Source: Piromyces finnis
Taxonomy: Eukaryota > Neocallimastigomycota > Neocallimastigomycetes > Neocallimastigales > Neocallimastigaceae
NCBI GenBank assembly: GCA_002104945.1
Contig: MCFH01000037.1
Span: 232,501-296,500, forward strand
Direction: 5' to 3'
DNA: 64,000 bases
Shown here: in pieces, positions 1 to 13,900 of the stretch
Numbering within the stretch: position 1 is the first letter of the stretch
Layout: every line of letters starts with the position of its first letter
Made by a program: the position numbers and the translations under genes
The notes under the pieces: generated by a model
Told to the model about the DNA's origin: nothing
Seen by the model: the letters and a program-made list of their open reading frames with translations, nothing else
The model's database searches: none

Positions 1-19
1 AATAAAAGTTAAAAATATT

Positions 20-3000
20 TTAATTAATTTTCATTAATTTTAATTCATATATATACTATAATTTATTATTTACTTTTTTATTTTCTAATTTATCAATTTG
101 GCTTGATTTTAATATTAATTCCTAATATTTTTTATTTGATTTAATTAATATTTTAGTAATAATCTTATTGAAAAAAAAAGTTACTACCATAAATGTACAT
201 ACCATTTTTTTAAGCTATATATATTAAAAAATATATATTAGTAATAATAGAATAGACATTTATAATATATATATATAGTTTGAAATGATACCTTTTCATT
301 AATTTTTCTTTTATCATGCTTTATAGTTTTTTTCTAAATAATGGAAAAAATATTAATTATATTATTATTTTATTAAATATAAAATGATAAATAATTATTT
401 TTGTATCTTGTTTTAATTATAAACTTACCTGCTCTTCAAAACTATTGATTTGTTTTTCTAAATTCTCAATCTGGATATAGTAATTTATATATTAGTATAT
501 TGTTAAAACTATATATTTATAAAATATTAATCAAGATAATAAATATAAAATTATAATTTTACTTCTTGTCCTAGTGATTTTATAATTACTTCTTTAACTT
601 TAAGTTTACTTATTAGTCTGTCATTATCCTGTAATAATTATATTATATTAATTAATAAATAACCAAAAGTATATTGAATATAATAAAATAACAAACTATA
701 CCCTTTGTAATTGACTTAAGTCTTGAATATTTACTAGATTTTCAACAATAGCTTTATTACTCTATATATTTAATAATCTTTTAATTATATAAATAATATA
801 TATATATATTTATTATTTATTTACTTTAATACCTCTTTGATCGAATCAAGTGATTGATATTCTTGTATTTGACCTTCATATATATAACAAAGTTTTATTT
901 AAACATAAAAATAAATAAATAAATTTTTATTTTCATTTTTCGATTATATAATAATATATATAATTACTCATTTGATTTTCAATGTTCTTCATCATTTCAT
1001 TTCTGATAATAAACTCTCTCTATAAATTTTTTATATGGTTAACGAATATAAATATGAAAAAAAAGTTTTATATAAAATATTTAACTTACTTGTTGTCTAT
1101 AAACTTCAGATTCAACTAATAATGATTTTAACTTATTAATATGTTCTTCAAATGAATCCACTAGTTGACAAACTTCACTCTCAGTTAATACACTTTCAAC
1201 AACTTCATCATTTTTTTTATTATCAAAGATATCCTTTTTATGAGTTTCTATTTTAATACTACCATCTCCTAATAATTTAGAAGTTCTACCAATAATTTTT
1301 TTCATACTGTTTGAGAGAGGTGTTGATATGATAATTTGTGATGTATTTGGATTAGGTGTTTGAGGTGGATTTTGATTTTGTTGACTATCTAAATTATTTT
1401 GAGATTGACTTTGATTATAACCATAGTTTTGGTTTTGAATAGAATTTTGACATATATTTAAATTTATTGATTTATCATTTTTGTTATTTACTATAGTTTT
1501 CTTTTTGGTTTGTGATTTTGGTAAAACAACTCTTGGTCGTTTAATTGTTTGTAATCCCGAGTCAACTCTAGCTGAAATAGGTGCAACTTCTTTTATTGTT
1601 GCTGAAAATCGTAATACTGTCAACGTTTCATCATAAAATTCAGGTAATGGGTTAATATTAATAATGGTTGAAACATGGCCATTTGTTAATGATGGTCTTA
1701 ATAAAGAGGTTAATTTACTGTCATTAAACGGTGGTAATTCATGTTGTGTACCCTTTTGTATATTTCTTAAGCTATCGAATACTCGAGATAATACCATAAT
1801 TGATTTATTTATAGAACCAGCTTCTTTTAATTGCTTTTGCTTACTTTGGGTATGATTAGCTCTTTCAGAACCAGCTAAATCAACAATTGTGAATCGGGAA
1901 ACAAATACATCATTTTCTTCTTCATTTTGGCATAATAAACGTACTGTAAATATCGAGTGAGAACGACTACTTGATTGATTTAGTCTAATTATTAAATTAT
2001 TATTATTATTGTTATTATTACTATTAAATTTATCACCTTTGATGCATTTTTTTTTAAGAAAAAAACTATATATTTTTAAAATGAAATCATATTAAACTAC
2101 CTTGTGGAAAATTTTCGTCTATTTAGTTTTCCTTGTTTTAATATATTGTCACAATCCTTTATTTTTTTAAAAAATCAAAAAGGTTTTATTTATATTACTA
2201 TATTTTGATATACATAATAATAATATATAAATAATAATATAATATTACTTCATAACTATTAATTGGGACATTTTTTAAATCCTTTACATAATTATTTTTA
2301 TTTTGATCAATTTTTAAACTAAGACTTCTTTTTTCTCCACTACTTATCAAATCATATATTTGTTCACTTATGTTATAGTTATAATATATTATTACATATT
2401 ATACATATTGTATTGTTAATATTCGCTAATGATTTCAATTATTTCATATTATACATACTTGTAAATCTCATAATATGATGCCCATAGTCCATAGCTATAT
2501 TTAGGATCAACTTTTATAATATCTTATATATAGTATATATATTTTAATAATATATAATATATATTATAAATAATTATTTTCAATAATAATATAGAATTTT
2601 ATACATATGGACATTTAAAATTTAGTAATGAGATTTATATTTTTTTGTATATTGTTACCATTGACTTTTATATAAGGATTTGAATTTTCATCTTTTGAAA
2701 TAAGATATGGAGAATCCTCATTTGGTATTGACTCATCTTCTTTAAATTCGTCATATCTTAGTGGTATTAGATTTAACTTTGTATTATAAATAAATGAAGA
2801 ACAAAATATTTTCTATTGTTATTCGATATTAACTAAATATTTGTATAAAGAAATATATTGCTTATACCTTTTTTACACCTGATTCCTAAAATAATGCATA
2901 TTAAGAATAAAATTTAATATAATAACAATATATATATTATATGTTTAATAAAAATTACTTTTAATGAGTTTATAATAGTAGCTAAAATATTTCTTAATAA

Positions 3001-4212
3001 ACCAGGTGATTCTTCTTTTCCTTCCACTACAATATGATATAACAATATAAAAATTAATATTAATTAATTTTTTTATAATTTATATAATAAGAACAATAAA
3101 AATTAAAATAAAATAAACGTTGTAAAATACCTGTATATGTTTTCCCACTACTTGTAACACCAGTTGCAAATATTAAACAATTGATTTTATTTATTAGAAA
3201 ATTTTTAATCTTTTTATAATTATATTGATAAGGAAGTGAAATTAATTTTTAAAGTAATATTCATTTTAAAATTAAACAACATATAAAAGGAAATAATAAT
3301 GAGTAAATAAATAAAAATTGTTTTAAATTATAGCAACTTTTTAATACAAATTATTAATAATTAAATAAAATAAGTAATAATTTTAAAATCATAATAAATT
3401 AAAATAATTATATGAATTTTAATTAAGAAGAAAAAAATTTTCAAAGAACAATTATAAAAAAATATGTAAATACCATAGGAAGAGCAATATTTTCATAAAT
3501 TTGCTCCTGAGTTGCATTTTGTGAGAATACTTTCTGAAATATATACTGTTCAGGTCCTTGTTTTCCATTTTTATATGCATTTGAATCCTAAATTTAAATT
3601 TAAATTTTATAATTTTTTATTAAAATTTATGTGTGAATATTTTGAAAAACACTATATAAATGTATGGATATATATTAACCTCTGGTGCAAGAATTTCTAT
3701 TTCTTTTTCATTTAATATTTTACAATATGATTTGTCTGAATCTTCTATGGGTCTAATTCTTAAATATGTCTATTATAATAAAATGTGATAGAGATAGAGT
3801 ATTTTTTATTAAAAAAATTAGAACATTTAATGATTAATTGAAACCAGCATTATTCAATACTTTAATAAGTTCTTCGGGATTTATATTTTGGGCTTGCTTT
3901 TTCTTTGGTGTTTTTATAGTATTATATATTGAATTCTTGAAATTAGAAAATGACAATCGTTTTTGCTGATTTTTAGCTTTTCTATATATATAATATTATT
4001 ATATTTTTGATAATTTGAGAAAAAGAAAAAGAAAAGAAAATGTTTTAAATATCATATATGAAATATTACTTTATTATATTATACTGATTATTGATATTTA
4101 TATAAATTTAATTATAAAATAAAGTTAAAAAAAAAAAAAAAATAAAGGATTATTACTTTTGAGGTGGTGTGTTTGACCTATTTTTATTATTAAGTGAAAT
4201 GAAATAATTCAT
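20..4212 (-). CDS. Kinesin-6-like motor protein (KIF20/MKLP type), 21 exons
   Basis: Plus-end microtubule motor of the kind that acts in the spindle midzone and cytokinesis. Exons by hand: 4157-4212, 3861-3981, 3680-3769, 3474-3587, 3131-3209, 2959-3026, 2868-2885, 2659-2812, 2459-2510, 2249-2366, 2101-2156, 1090-2065, 968-1019, 833-873, 702-761, 563-628, 429-470, 292-333, 203-214, 74-121, 20-55. They sum to 2301 nt, about 766 aa. Seen: TYLRIRP near the N terminus, P-loop GVTSSGKTYT (residues about 144-153), YYEIYNEQIYDL, switch I NQSSSRSHS, switch II VDLAGSER, and FNDSKLTSLLRPSL. The extra segment before YYEIYNE (loop L6 region) and the SSGKTYT P-loop favour the kinesin-6 family. The tail is basic, Asn/Gln-rich and then coiled coil, built from many tiny exons. 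The last two or three exons, including a 12-nt one, are the least certain; the gene may continue beyond the window. Confidence 0.9.
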
Positions 4213-5115
4213 TATTGAATATATCAAAGTAGCAGATATATAAGAATGTCATTTTAAATTATTTAAGATTGTTAAAACATAATATTTTAAAATTTGAAAT
4301 TATGAAATTTCTTTTATAATTGTTTTTAAAATTTAAAAAATGAAAAAGTAAATTATTTTCTATTGGTAAATGTTATAATTACCGAAGCATCATCTTGAAT
4401 TAATAATTTTATTATGATAAATATTGTTTTTTAAAATGATTTTACTATTTTATTATAAATGTCTATTTATAATTAGCATTATAGAGTAGTTTTTGTTATT
4501 TCTTTTATAGTTAATTATTTAATATATAATATATATTAAATTATAATTTTTAATAATGGGATCATCTAGGGCCAAATTCTCAAAAAAGTTAAAAAAAAAA
4601 AAAATAAATAAAAATACAGAAAATAATTATGTATTAAATTGTGTACATTATGTTTTTAAAAATAAAAATTACTACTTAAAAAAAAACAATACATCTCTTT
4701 TTAGTTTTGATAATAAAAGTATACATATAATGTATCTTAATTTTATACTACTTGTTATAAAAAAAATCTATTAATAATTTTAAAAAATAATTTTAATATT
4801 ATTGTTTATACATATTTTTTTTTATTATATTATATAATAAAATAAACATTATTAAATTGCTATAAATAAACATGAATATTATTACTTTTTATTATAAAAA
4901 ATTAAATATATTATAAAAAGAATCTTTTAACTTAATTTTATTTAAAAACAAATTAATTTAAATTCTTTTCATTTAATAAATTAGTCGTAGCATTAGCAAT
5001 GTTATTAATATAAATTATCATTAGTATTAACTGGCATATAATTAGTGTTTAGTATATTAGATGTTGATGCTAAAAAATTAATAGAATTAAAAATGTTCGA
5101 TGCATCAGGAAATAT
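4213..5115. other. Intergenic region, AT-rich, no gene seen
   Basis: Spacer between the kinesin start and the 3' end of the Asn-rich ORF. It contains A/T homopolymer runs. The only ORF (plus strand, 4556-4774) is a Lys/Asn/Ile-rich translation of AT-rich sequence and is not supported as a gene. Confidence 0.6.
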
Positions 5116-5659
5116 TTATTGTGAAATATTGACGTCATTGTAATTATTTTCTCTATTGAAATATTCACAAAAATTAAAATAATTATTATTATTAAGATTG
5201 CTAAAAGTATTTTCGTTATTACTTTTGTTTCTATTATTATATTTATTATTATTATTATTAATTGAGTTAAAATTATAATTGTCATTATTGTCATTATTGT
5301 CACTGTTACTGTTTCTAAAAAATAAATTTTGATTACTTAATTTCAAATTCTTTGAAATATTGTGTTTTATTAATACATTAAAATAAAAACACCATGAAAA
5401 GGTTGGCCAATACTTTATTATATCTTCTTGAGATTTAAATATATTAAAATTTTTTTTACTAAATTCATCAAATAGATTATTTATTTCTTCTTTTTGTTCA
5501 TTTGTAGCATTTTTTGGTATAAAATTATTAAGTGGATTAGTTGATGTATTTCCATTTAAATCTAAACTGGAGATTGATTTCATTTGATAAAAGTTATTTT
5601 TTTGATTAAATTTATTTGGAAACAATGGATTTTGTATATTATTAGAAAAATTATTATTA

Positions 5660-5696
<37 letters not shown>

Positions 5697-7029
5697 GGAA
5701 AGAAGTTGATGGATTATTCATAAGATTATATGAAGGAAAATAATAATTATTAATGCCGTTTGTATCGCAATAGTTATATATATTATTAACGTTATTATCA
5801 ATATAATTATTATTTCTATTAACATTAGTTACATCATTATTTAAATCTCTATTATTATAATTATTAGTATTATCTATTATACTAAGTGGTGTAAAACAAG
5901 AAGAGACTAAATTAGTAGTATTTAAATAGTTTAAATTATTCTGAATTATCTTATTTTGATTACAATGTGTATTTATAACTTCTTTCCTTTTCGGAATATC
6001 ATCTATATAACTATAGTGATATAAGTCTATTTTGAACTCAAACATATTTTTAAAATATATTTCATTGTTATTCACTCTTATTCTATGCTTATTTTTATCA
6101 CATAGAGATTTATAATAATAATATAAAGCTTTTTTATTTTTTAATTTTGCTATAAATGATTTATCTTTTATTTTTAAAAATTGTTTATATGAAATAGTTG
6201 AAAATGGCAAACTTATTTCAATTTTACAATTTTCAGGATCAATAACTATGATATTATATATAATGAATCCACTTTTTATCCCAGGTGTATTACATTCTAT
6301 TGAAATATCTATTTTATTATTAAGTTCATACTCTCCTAAGTATTTAATTTCCAGATCTTCTAAAATATTTGTGTTTTTTTTAATTTTACTAGCACATTTT
6401 TTTAATGTTATGTCATTTCTAGTAAAATTTTTTGATTTTGTTAAGTACACTTTCGATTTATTTTTTAACATTAATTTTAAACTAATATTAATATATCTTG
6501 GTTTCCTTTTTAATATTTTCGAGGTACTATCTTTATCGTCTTCCATATTAACCGTATTATCTGTACCTGTACTCGTATTTTCATCATCAGTATAAATTTC
6601 ATTACTTTCACTATTGCTATTATTAATAGTTTTATTATAGCTTTTCTTTTTTGTTGATTGGTAATATAATAATCTTTTGATATCGTATGGATTTTTATCT
6701 TCATTTATTGTTAATTCATCTTGTTTTAAGAGCTCCTGAAATATATTTTTTAGAAATGGTAAATGATTATATGTGGGCTTAAAAAAATTTTTACAGTTAT
6801 ATGTGCAGCTTACTTCAGAATCCTTGGTTTTTGAGTAGTTTAAATAATAATTAATGTATTTTTTTCGGATTAAATTAATATAAAATGTTTCTTCTTCTTC
6901 TTTATTATTGAATATATTAGTTTCATTATCTATTATTGTATGAGAATTAATAGAATCAGGGACAATCGGAAATTCATTATAAAAAGAATTTCTAGGATCA
7001 TATGAATAATTATTTTTACTTTCATTCAT
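5116..7029 (-). CDS. Asn-rich hypothetical protein, 637 aa, single exon
   Basis: I do not recognise this gene. The ORF is uninterrupted over 638 codons in sequence where AT-rich stops are frequent, which supports it being coding. Layout: acidic/Asn N terminus; a Cys-containing segment near residues 75-85; an acidic Ser/Thr/Asp linker (about 145-175); and a better-mixed basic region at about 180-360, with alternating hydrophobic and Lys/Asn residues, that looks like a folded core. A low-complexity Asn-rich half follows, with a run of about 14 Asn near residues 446-460 encoded by an ATT/AAT-type triplet repeat. No signal peptide or clear membrane helix is visible. It is convergent to nothing and lies head-to-tail with the kinesin. 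Such poly-Asn proteins are common in AT-rich genomes, and no function can be given. Confidence 0.7.
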
Positions 7030-7755
7030 TTTTCTTTATTCATAAAAGTTTTTATTTTTGTGTAATAGAAAAGATGGATATAATTTCTATATAAAAGTTT
7101 TTTTTTTATTTATCAATTTATTTTATATATATATATGTTTTGGAATTATAAGCTAAATGTGTTTCAATGTTTTTTTTTTTTAAATAAGAGAAAACAAATA
7201 TTTTTTTATTATTTTATTGCTTAAAACAATATAACTGGTTAATAATATTTTAAGGTCATAAATATAAAAAATTAAGACAAATATAAAAAAAAATAACTTT
7301 ATTTTATATTAAGATGTGGATAAATAATTAAAGTATTAATAATTAAATGGATTATTAAATTATAAATTTCAAAGATGTATATAAAAACATTTATATTAGA
7401 TATAATAATAGTTATTAATTACTAAATAAATATTAAATAATATAGTGTTAGTTATGAATTACAAAAAAAAAAAAAAAAAAAATAAATATTAAATGACCAA
7501 AATCTATATATTTATTTTATTACTTTTAAAACTTATAAAAATTAATAATAATTAAAATTATAATTTAAATTGTACCACCTATTATATGAATTAATAATTT
7601 CTGTAAAATTTAAAATTAATTATTAATTTATTTAATCTGTAAATTAAAAATAAATTAAAAATTATTACGGACAGATTCATTATTTATATATTATTAACAT
7701 TGATTTTTATTTTACCTTTTTTTTTTAATAAAAATAAAAATATATTATATAATTA

Positions 7756-7786
<31 letters not shown>

Positions 7787-7931
7787 TTTATTATTTTATA
7801 TTCAATAGATAGATAGATAGATAGATTTTTTATTATGAAAGTTACAATATAACCTTCATACTTTTATATTTAAAATTTTATTATTATAATTGAATGATTT
7901 GTACTATTTTATTTTATTATTATTTATTTTA
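7030..7931. other. Intergenic region with microsatellites
   Basis: Spacer between the Asn-rich ORF and the Sen1-like gene. It holds a GATA tetranucleotide run (7806-7826), short ATT and TTTA runs (about 7755-7790) and an A20-type homopolymer near 7463-7482. No gene or RNA was recognised. Confidence 0.6.
7806..7826. repeat. GATA tetranucleotide microsatellite
   Basis: Five tandem GATA units in the intergenic spacer downstream of the Sen1-like gene. Probably neutral slippage. Confidence 0.8.
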
Positions 7932-10900
7932 TTAAAAATTAAAATCAAAAGTAAATTCAGGCATTTCAAATTTACTTCCATTATTATCTTCTTTCTTTGT
8001 GTTTTCAGTATTTGTTATTCCTGTATTGTTGTCTTCAATTTTTGATTCCTGATTTTGTTTATTTTCGTTATCGTTATTTTTATTTTCATGTTGATGTTCT
8101 ATATTAAAGTTAAGATCTTTCATAATATTATTGAAGTATTGTTCAGACTCGCTGATATGAGATTGTTTATTGGTTTCATTTTTAGTCTCATTAATATCAC
8201 TTATAAATGACTTAGAAGTTATTATTTCTATGTTTTCATCTCTTGGCATTTCATTAAGTGGCTTCTTCAAAGAATTTATTACTTTTTCAAAATATTGATT
8301 TGTTTCTTCTTCAAGACTTTTTCTATTATTAAATGATTCTTTTGATTTGCAATATCTATTATTACTTCTACTTCTACTTCTACTTCTATATTTTATGCTA
8401 TCACTATCTCTTTCTCTGTTTCTGTCTCTATCTCTGTTTCTGTCTCTGTCTCTATCTCTATCTCTATCTCTATCTCTATCTCTATCTCTATCTCTATCTC
8501 TATCTCTATCTCTATCTCTATCTCTATCTCTATCTCTATCTCTATCTCTATCTCTATCTCTATCTCTATCTCTATCTCTATCTCTATCTCTATCTCTATC
8601 TCTATCTCTATCTCTATCTCTATCTCTATCTCTATCTCTATCTCTGTCTCTGTCTCTGTCTCTGTCCCTTGGTCTATAACTATCATATTTACCTCTTTTT
8701 CTATATTTTTCTTCTTCATTATACTTCATTCTGTTTCTACTACTTCCTATATAATCACGTCTATCTCTATAATATCTATCCTTATATCTGTCACTTTCTT
8801 TATATTTGAATGATTTATTTATATAATTATCATTGTAGGCATATTTTGAATCAACTTTTATTTCAGTTTTCGGTTTACTTAATTCATAATCTTTATTTAT
8901 TGTACTTATATCTTTGTTTCTACCTGAGAATGGAAATTGCATTTTTATCTTTTTATTTTTATTGCCTATATTATCAATATTTTCACTAATTTCTCCTTTT
9001 TCAACTTTATAGGGTCTAGCGTTTTTTATTCTTAATTCTGAATTATTTTGACCATTATTAAATAAATTATTTTTATTATCTTTATTATTATCATTGCTGT
9101 CATTGTTATTGTTTATTATTTCATTAGAAACGTTGTTATTATCAATTATTTCAAATGACGATTTTGGTGAGAATTCAAAATCATGAATGGAAAATTGACC
9201 TGGAATTGGATTTGAAGAAGACGCTTGTGATAATTTCTCATCACTTAAAAATTCAGTGATTGTATATCTATTACTATTATCATTATTTATTCTATTGTTA
9301 TCATTATTATTATTTATTATTTCATTAGAAACGTTGTTATTATCAATTATTTCAAATGGCGATTTTGGTGAGAGTTCAAAATCATGAATGGAAAATTGAC
9401 CTGGAGTTGGATTTGAAGAAGATGCTTGTGATAATTTTTCATTACTTAAAAATTCAGTGATATGATATCTAATATGTGGAGAATATGAATATTTGGAATT
9501 ATCTTGTTTTAATAATTCATTAATTTTATCAATATTATCTGTCATTAGATTTTTACCTTTGTCTTTTTTGTTTATTAAATTTTCAAATTCTTCTAGATTA
9601 TCCATTGTTATGCCTTTACCTTTCTTTTTATCAAAAATACTTAATTCTGATGATTCATCTTCGTAGGCATTTTTACCTTTTCTCTTTTTTTTATTTTTTA
9701 TATTATCATTTTTAATTTCTTTTTTATAGCTTGATTTTGTATTTAAGTACGAACTTGATGAAGTCTCTTTTTTTAAGGATTTTGGTTCTTTTTTTGGTTC
9801 TTTTTTAATACCTTTTAGATCTGCCATAAGTTCTCCATCATCAGAACTACAATCACTAGCAAATTCCAAATTAGAAACTTTTATTTTTAATGCATGTTCA
9901 CTCTCAAGTTCTTTCATGTATTCATTTAATTTATCATAATCTTCATGAACTACTGGACTACTGGGAATATCATTTAATTCATCATCTGTTTCATTTGAAT
10001 TAGAATTATTATCCAATTCTGAATCTGATAAAATATCATCTTCTAAATCTTCATTTTCTTTTATAAATCTTCTTATATTATCATAGTATGGATAAATATT
10101 TTTTGGTACAACTTTATTATATGGAGGATAATTTGTGTCTTTGTAGTCAACATATAATTTTCTTTCTTTTGCATTTCTAATTAAGTAATACCAAAAGTCC
10201 ATTTCTTCAAGTGATCTTGAATTTCCAACAATAACCAATGAATTTATTGCTTTCATTAATATTTGACTAATAATAAAAACATTTTGAAGTCTATTTTTAA
10301 TTTCAAACTTTGTGAGTGTACATGTAAAAATAATAATTTCAATTTCATTACATTTAAATTCATTTAGAGTCGTAATTTCAATATAATTTAAAACTTCTAT
10401 ACCATAATTTTCACTAAATTTATTTTTTAACATTTTTACTTGTCCTATGTATGGTGATAAAATAGCTATTTTATTCATAAAGAAACGATCTGGGTTATTA
10501 TTCAATAGTTGATGAACAATATTAAAAACAGCATCAACTTCATAACTATTATATAAAGACTTTGAAATAAAATTATCATATCCATCAACATTATAAAAAT
10601 GATAGTTATGGAATAATTTATAAGGATAAAAAGATATTTCCTTTTTTTTCTTCTTTGAAATTAATTGCGCTCTTTTAGAAATATCATTTGAAATAGAACT
10701 AGAACTAGAATTATTATTATATAAATCTGAATTATTATCCTCTAAAGCATTTATTACTTTTTTGTTATAAAGAGATGAGTTAAAAAAGGAAACAATTTCT
10801 TTATTCGAACGATATTGTTTTACTAATTGGCATATAACACTTGTACTGCATCTTATTGCACGATTGAAAAACGTGCTTTCATTAATAATTTCTATTAATG

Positions 10901-13900
10901 GTTTGTTAATCCATTTTTTTTCACGATTAATATAATTTCCAATTAAAATAATTTTATCTAAGTCAGCAAAAAATGGAATAAAAATATTTAATTCCATGAA
11001 TTCATTAGCATCATCCATAATTACAACATCATATTTTTTATTATTATTATGAAGAATATCATATATTGGAAGACTACTATTTGTATTAGGACTAATAGCT
11101 ATATTATGATTTAAAATAACATTATTTGTAGCCGTTTCTTTCCAATAAGCAATGATTTCTTTATATTTATTAGAGAAACGATTTAAATTTTTAAACATCA
11201 AATTTCGTTCGTGAATAGTATCATACAATTCACCAATATATTTATAATATTCTGCTTCTTCCTTTGCTGATAAAGATATACCTTTTTCTCTACAAAATTT
11301 AATGCGTTTTAAAACATTATTTAGTTTATTTTTCTTTTTTGAAATATCATTTTTATAATTGATTAATGCTTCAAATGTTTGTTTTTCGTACGGTCCCAAT
11401 TTTTTAAATAATTTATTTTCATTGTATGCCTTTTCAATCATATCAATAACTTCATTTACAACTAATGTTTCAAAAGAATATTCAATTGATCTTGGATTTA
11501 TTTGCTCATCTGGATTACCAGAACTAAGACGAATTATATTAAAATTACTGTACATATTTTTTTGAAATATACAAATTAAATTATCACAACTACGTGAATT
11601 CGGGGTACATATTAAAATTTTAAAATTAGGCATTTTATCTTTATTTTTGAGAAATAATGCTTTAACAATGGATATAACTGTTTCAGATTTCCCTGTACCA
11701 GATGCACCATGAATTATTGTTAAAGACTTTTCATACAAAATGGAATTTTTAATTGCATCAACTTGATTTTCATTCATAATCCATCCTTTATCACCTTTTT
11801 TTAAATATTCAATAATTTTATCAGCATCTTCTCCATTCTTTTTGTATACTTCTTTGAATTTTTCTTTTTCAATATTATTAATTTCATTATTAATATTATA
11901 TAATGATGAAGGCTTTAAAATTGCTTTATTAAATGGCAAATTATCAAAATTTTTTAGAATTTCATATTCTTTTACAAATGAATCAATTGAAAATATCTTT
12001 TGACTTTTCCATCTTGAATTGTTTGAAAAGTAGGAATAAAGGAAGTTATTATCTTTTCTTAAATATGCTATGCAATTAATATTTGTTTCATTAAATTTCT
12101 TTTTTCTGATTTCTTTAATAACAACAAAACATGAAAGATCATAAATATATGATATTTTTTTTTTATTTTTTGCCTCTATTAATGATATCCATAATACATC
12201 ATTCTCTTTCCAATTTTGGTTTTCAATTAAATTTAAGTAAGATGAAATAAATTGAATACCTAAAAAAATTATATTATATCATAAAAAATTATTAATAAAA
12301 AAAATAATTATAATAATAATTATTATATATAATAAACTGCTTACTTTCAAAAGTTTTATATGATTTAACACTTCGGATTGTCAAATTAATATTTTGATTA
12401 TTTGGCATTATTTCTCTTGCATTTAGATATTCGATATGACAACGATTTAATATTAAATTTTTACTGTATTTTATATAATCATCTTTAGAATTAAATTCTA
12501 CTACAGGCTTTTCGATAGGAGTATATTCAATTTTATCATATTTATGATTATCTCCGTATCTCCATATTAATAATTGAAGTAAAAGAAATTCCATTTCATA
12601 TAAAATATTAGGTTTTATTATTTTTATTTCTTTCTTGGATTCATCCTCTTCATTTTTTATTAATTTTTTATTTTTTTCGAAAAGTTTTAGTTTATCTTTA
12701 TCCTTAGAACTTTGAATTTTATATAAATTAAGGAATTCAGAATAATTAACTTTTGATTTTAATTTTTCATGTTCAGAAAGAGAGGGAATAATTGTATTGC
12801 TTATTGTAACATTTTCAAGTGTATATAATAATAATATCTTTATAATAATATTTAAAGAATAGGATTCATTATCATTTTCTTTTATTGCAAATCTAAGGAG
12901 AATAAATAATTATAATATTATAAATATATTTTAAAATTCTGAATATTATTATAAACTTTTAAATAGTAATTATTAATTATTAAATATATAATAATAAAAA
13001 ATAAAAAATAATAAAGATAATTACTTGAATAATGGTATAATATAGCGATCTAATTCAGGAGCAATTTGATGAAAATAACTTTTTTTACCTTTACTATCTA
13101 TAGAGTTAATAATTATCGAAAAAGCGTCTAACATTTGATTATGGCAATTCAGTAAATGATCATTATCAATTTTATTATACCACTGATTAATCCTTCTTAA
13201 TCCAATATAAATAAAATTGAAAATACATATTAATAAATCCTTTGATTTAATATATTCAGATATTTTATTTTCTGTTTCAATAACACTAACAATATTATTA
13301 ATAAAGTTTGTAATAGAAGAAACTGTATAAAAAAGACATTGTTCATCATTTGTAACATTAACAGATAAACTGTAATATATAAAATTTTTTATATTTGTTA
13401 AACATTGATTTGGGAAAGTATCAAAAAGAGTACTTAATGCGTCATTTCTATTTTTTTTATTTGTAATAAGTTCCAATAATTTATAAGACATTTCTGATAA
13501 ATACATATGTGGTGAGAGTATTTGCTTTATTAAAAATTGTATACCTTCTTCATTAAAAAATATTTTTTTTAAAATTGATTTCCCAAAAAAATGTTTTATA
13601 AAATTCATGTATAGTTTTATAATAAAATTTGTTTGTGATTCTTCTTCCGAAATATGGTTTTCAGAATAAATTAAAAAAAGGTTTGATACTATTTCAACAA
13701 TTTCTTTAAATATGATAGGAAAATTTAAAATTAAATCAAATCTCTTAAAAAAACTATTCCATGTCGATGTATGGATTTTGTTCTCCGGATTTATTATATT
13801 TACAATAGAATTTGGTGTCTGTGATAATGGATCTATATCCATTTCATCTTTATTCCCTTCTTTCATAGGTTCTAAATTACCATCATCTTCTATTTCATTT

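Noticed and set aside
3774-3870. Frameshift in the kinesin N terminus
   Set aside because: Using a GTTTCA donor breaks the frame, but the better GTATTG donor at 3860 joins ELIK to TYLRIRP in frame, so the gene is intact.
4556-4774. Small plus-strand ORF
   Set aside because: Lys/Asn/Tyr composition expected from A-rich DNA; no splice-linked extension or recognisable motif.
8333-8809. Leu-Tyr, Leu-Ser and Glu-Ile repeat ORFs in other frames of the hexanucleotide tract
   Set aside because: A 6-bp repeat without stops is open in every frame. Only the minus-strand Arg-Asp frame continues into recognisable protein on both sides.
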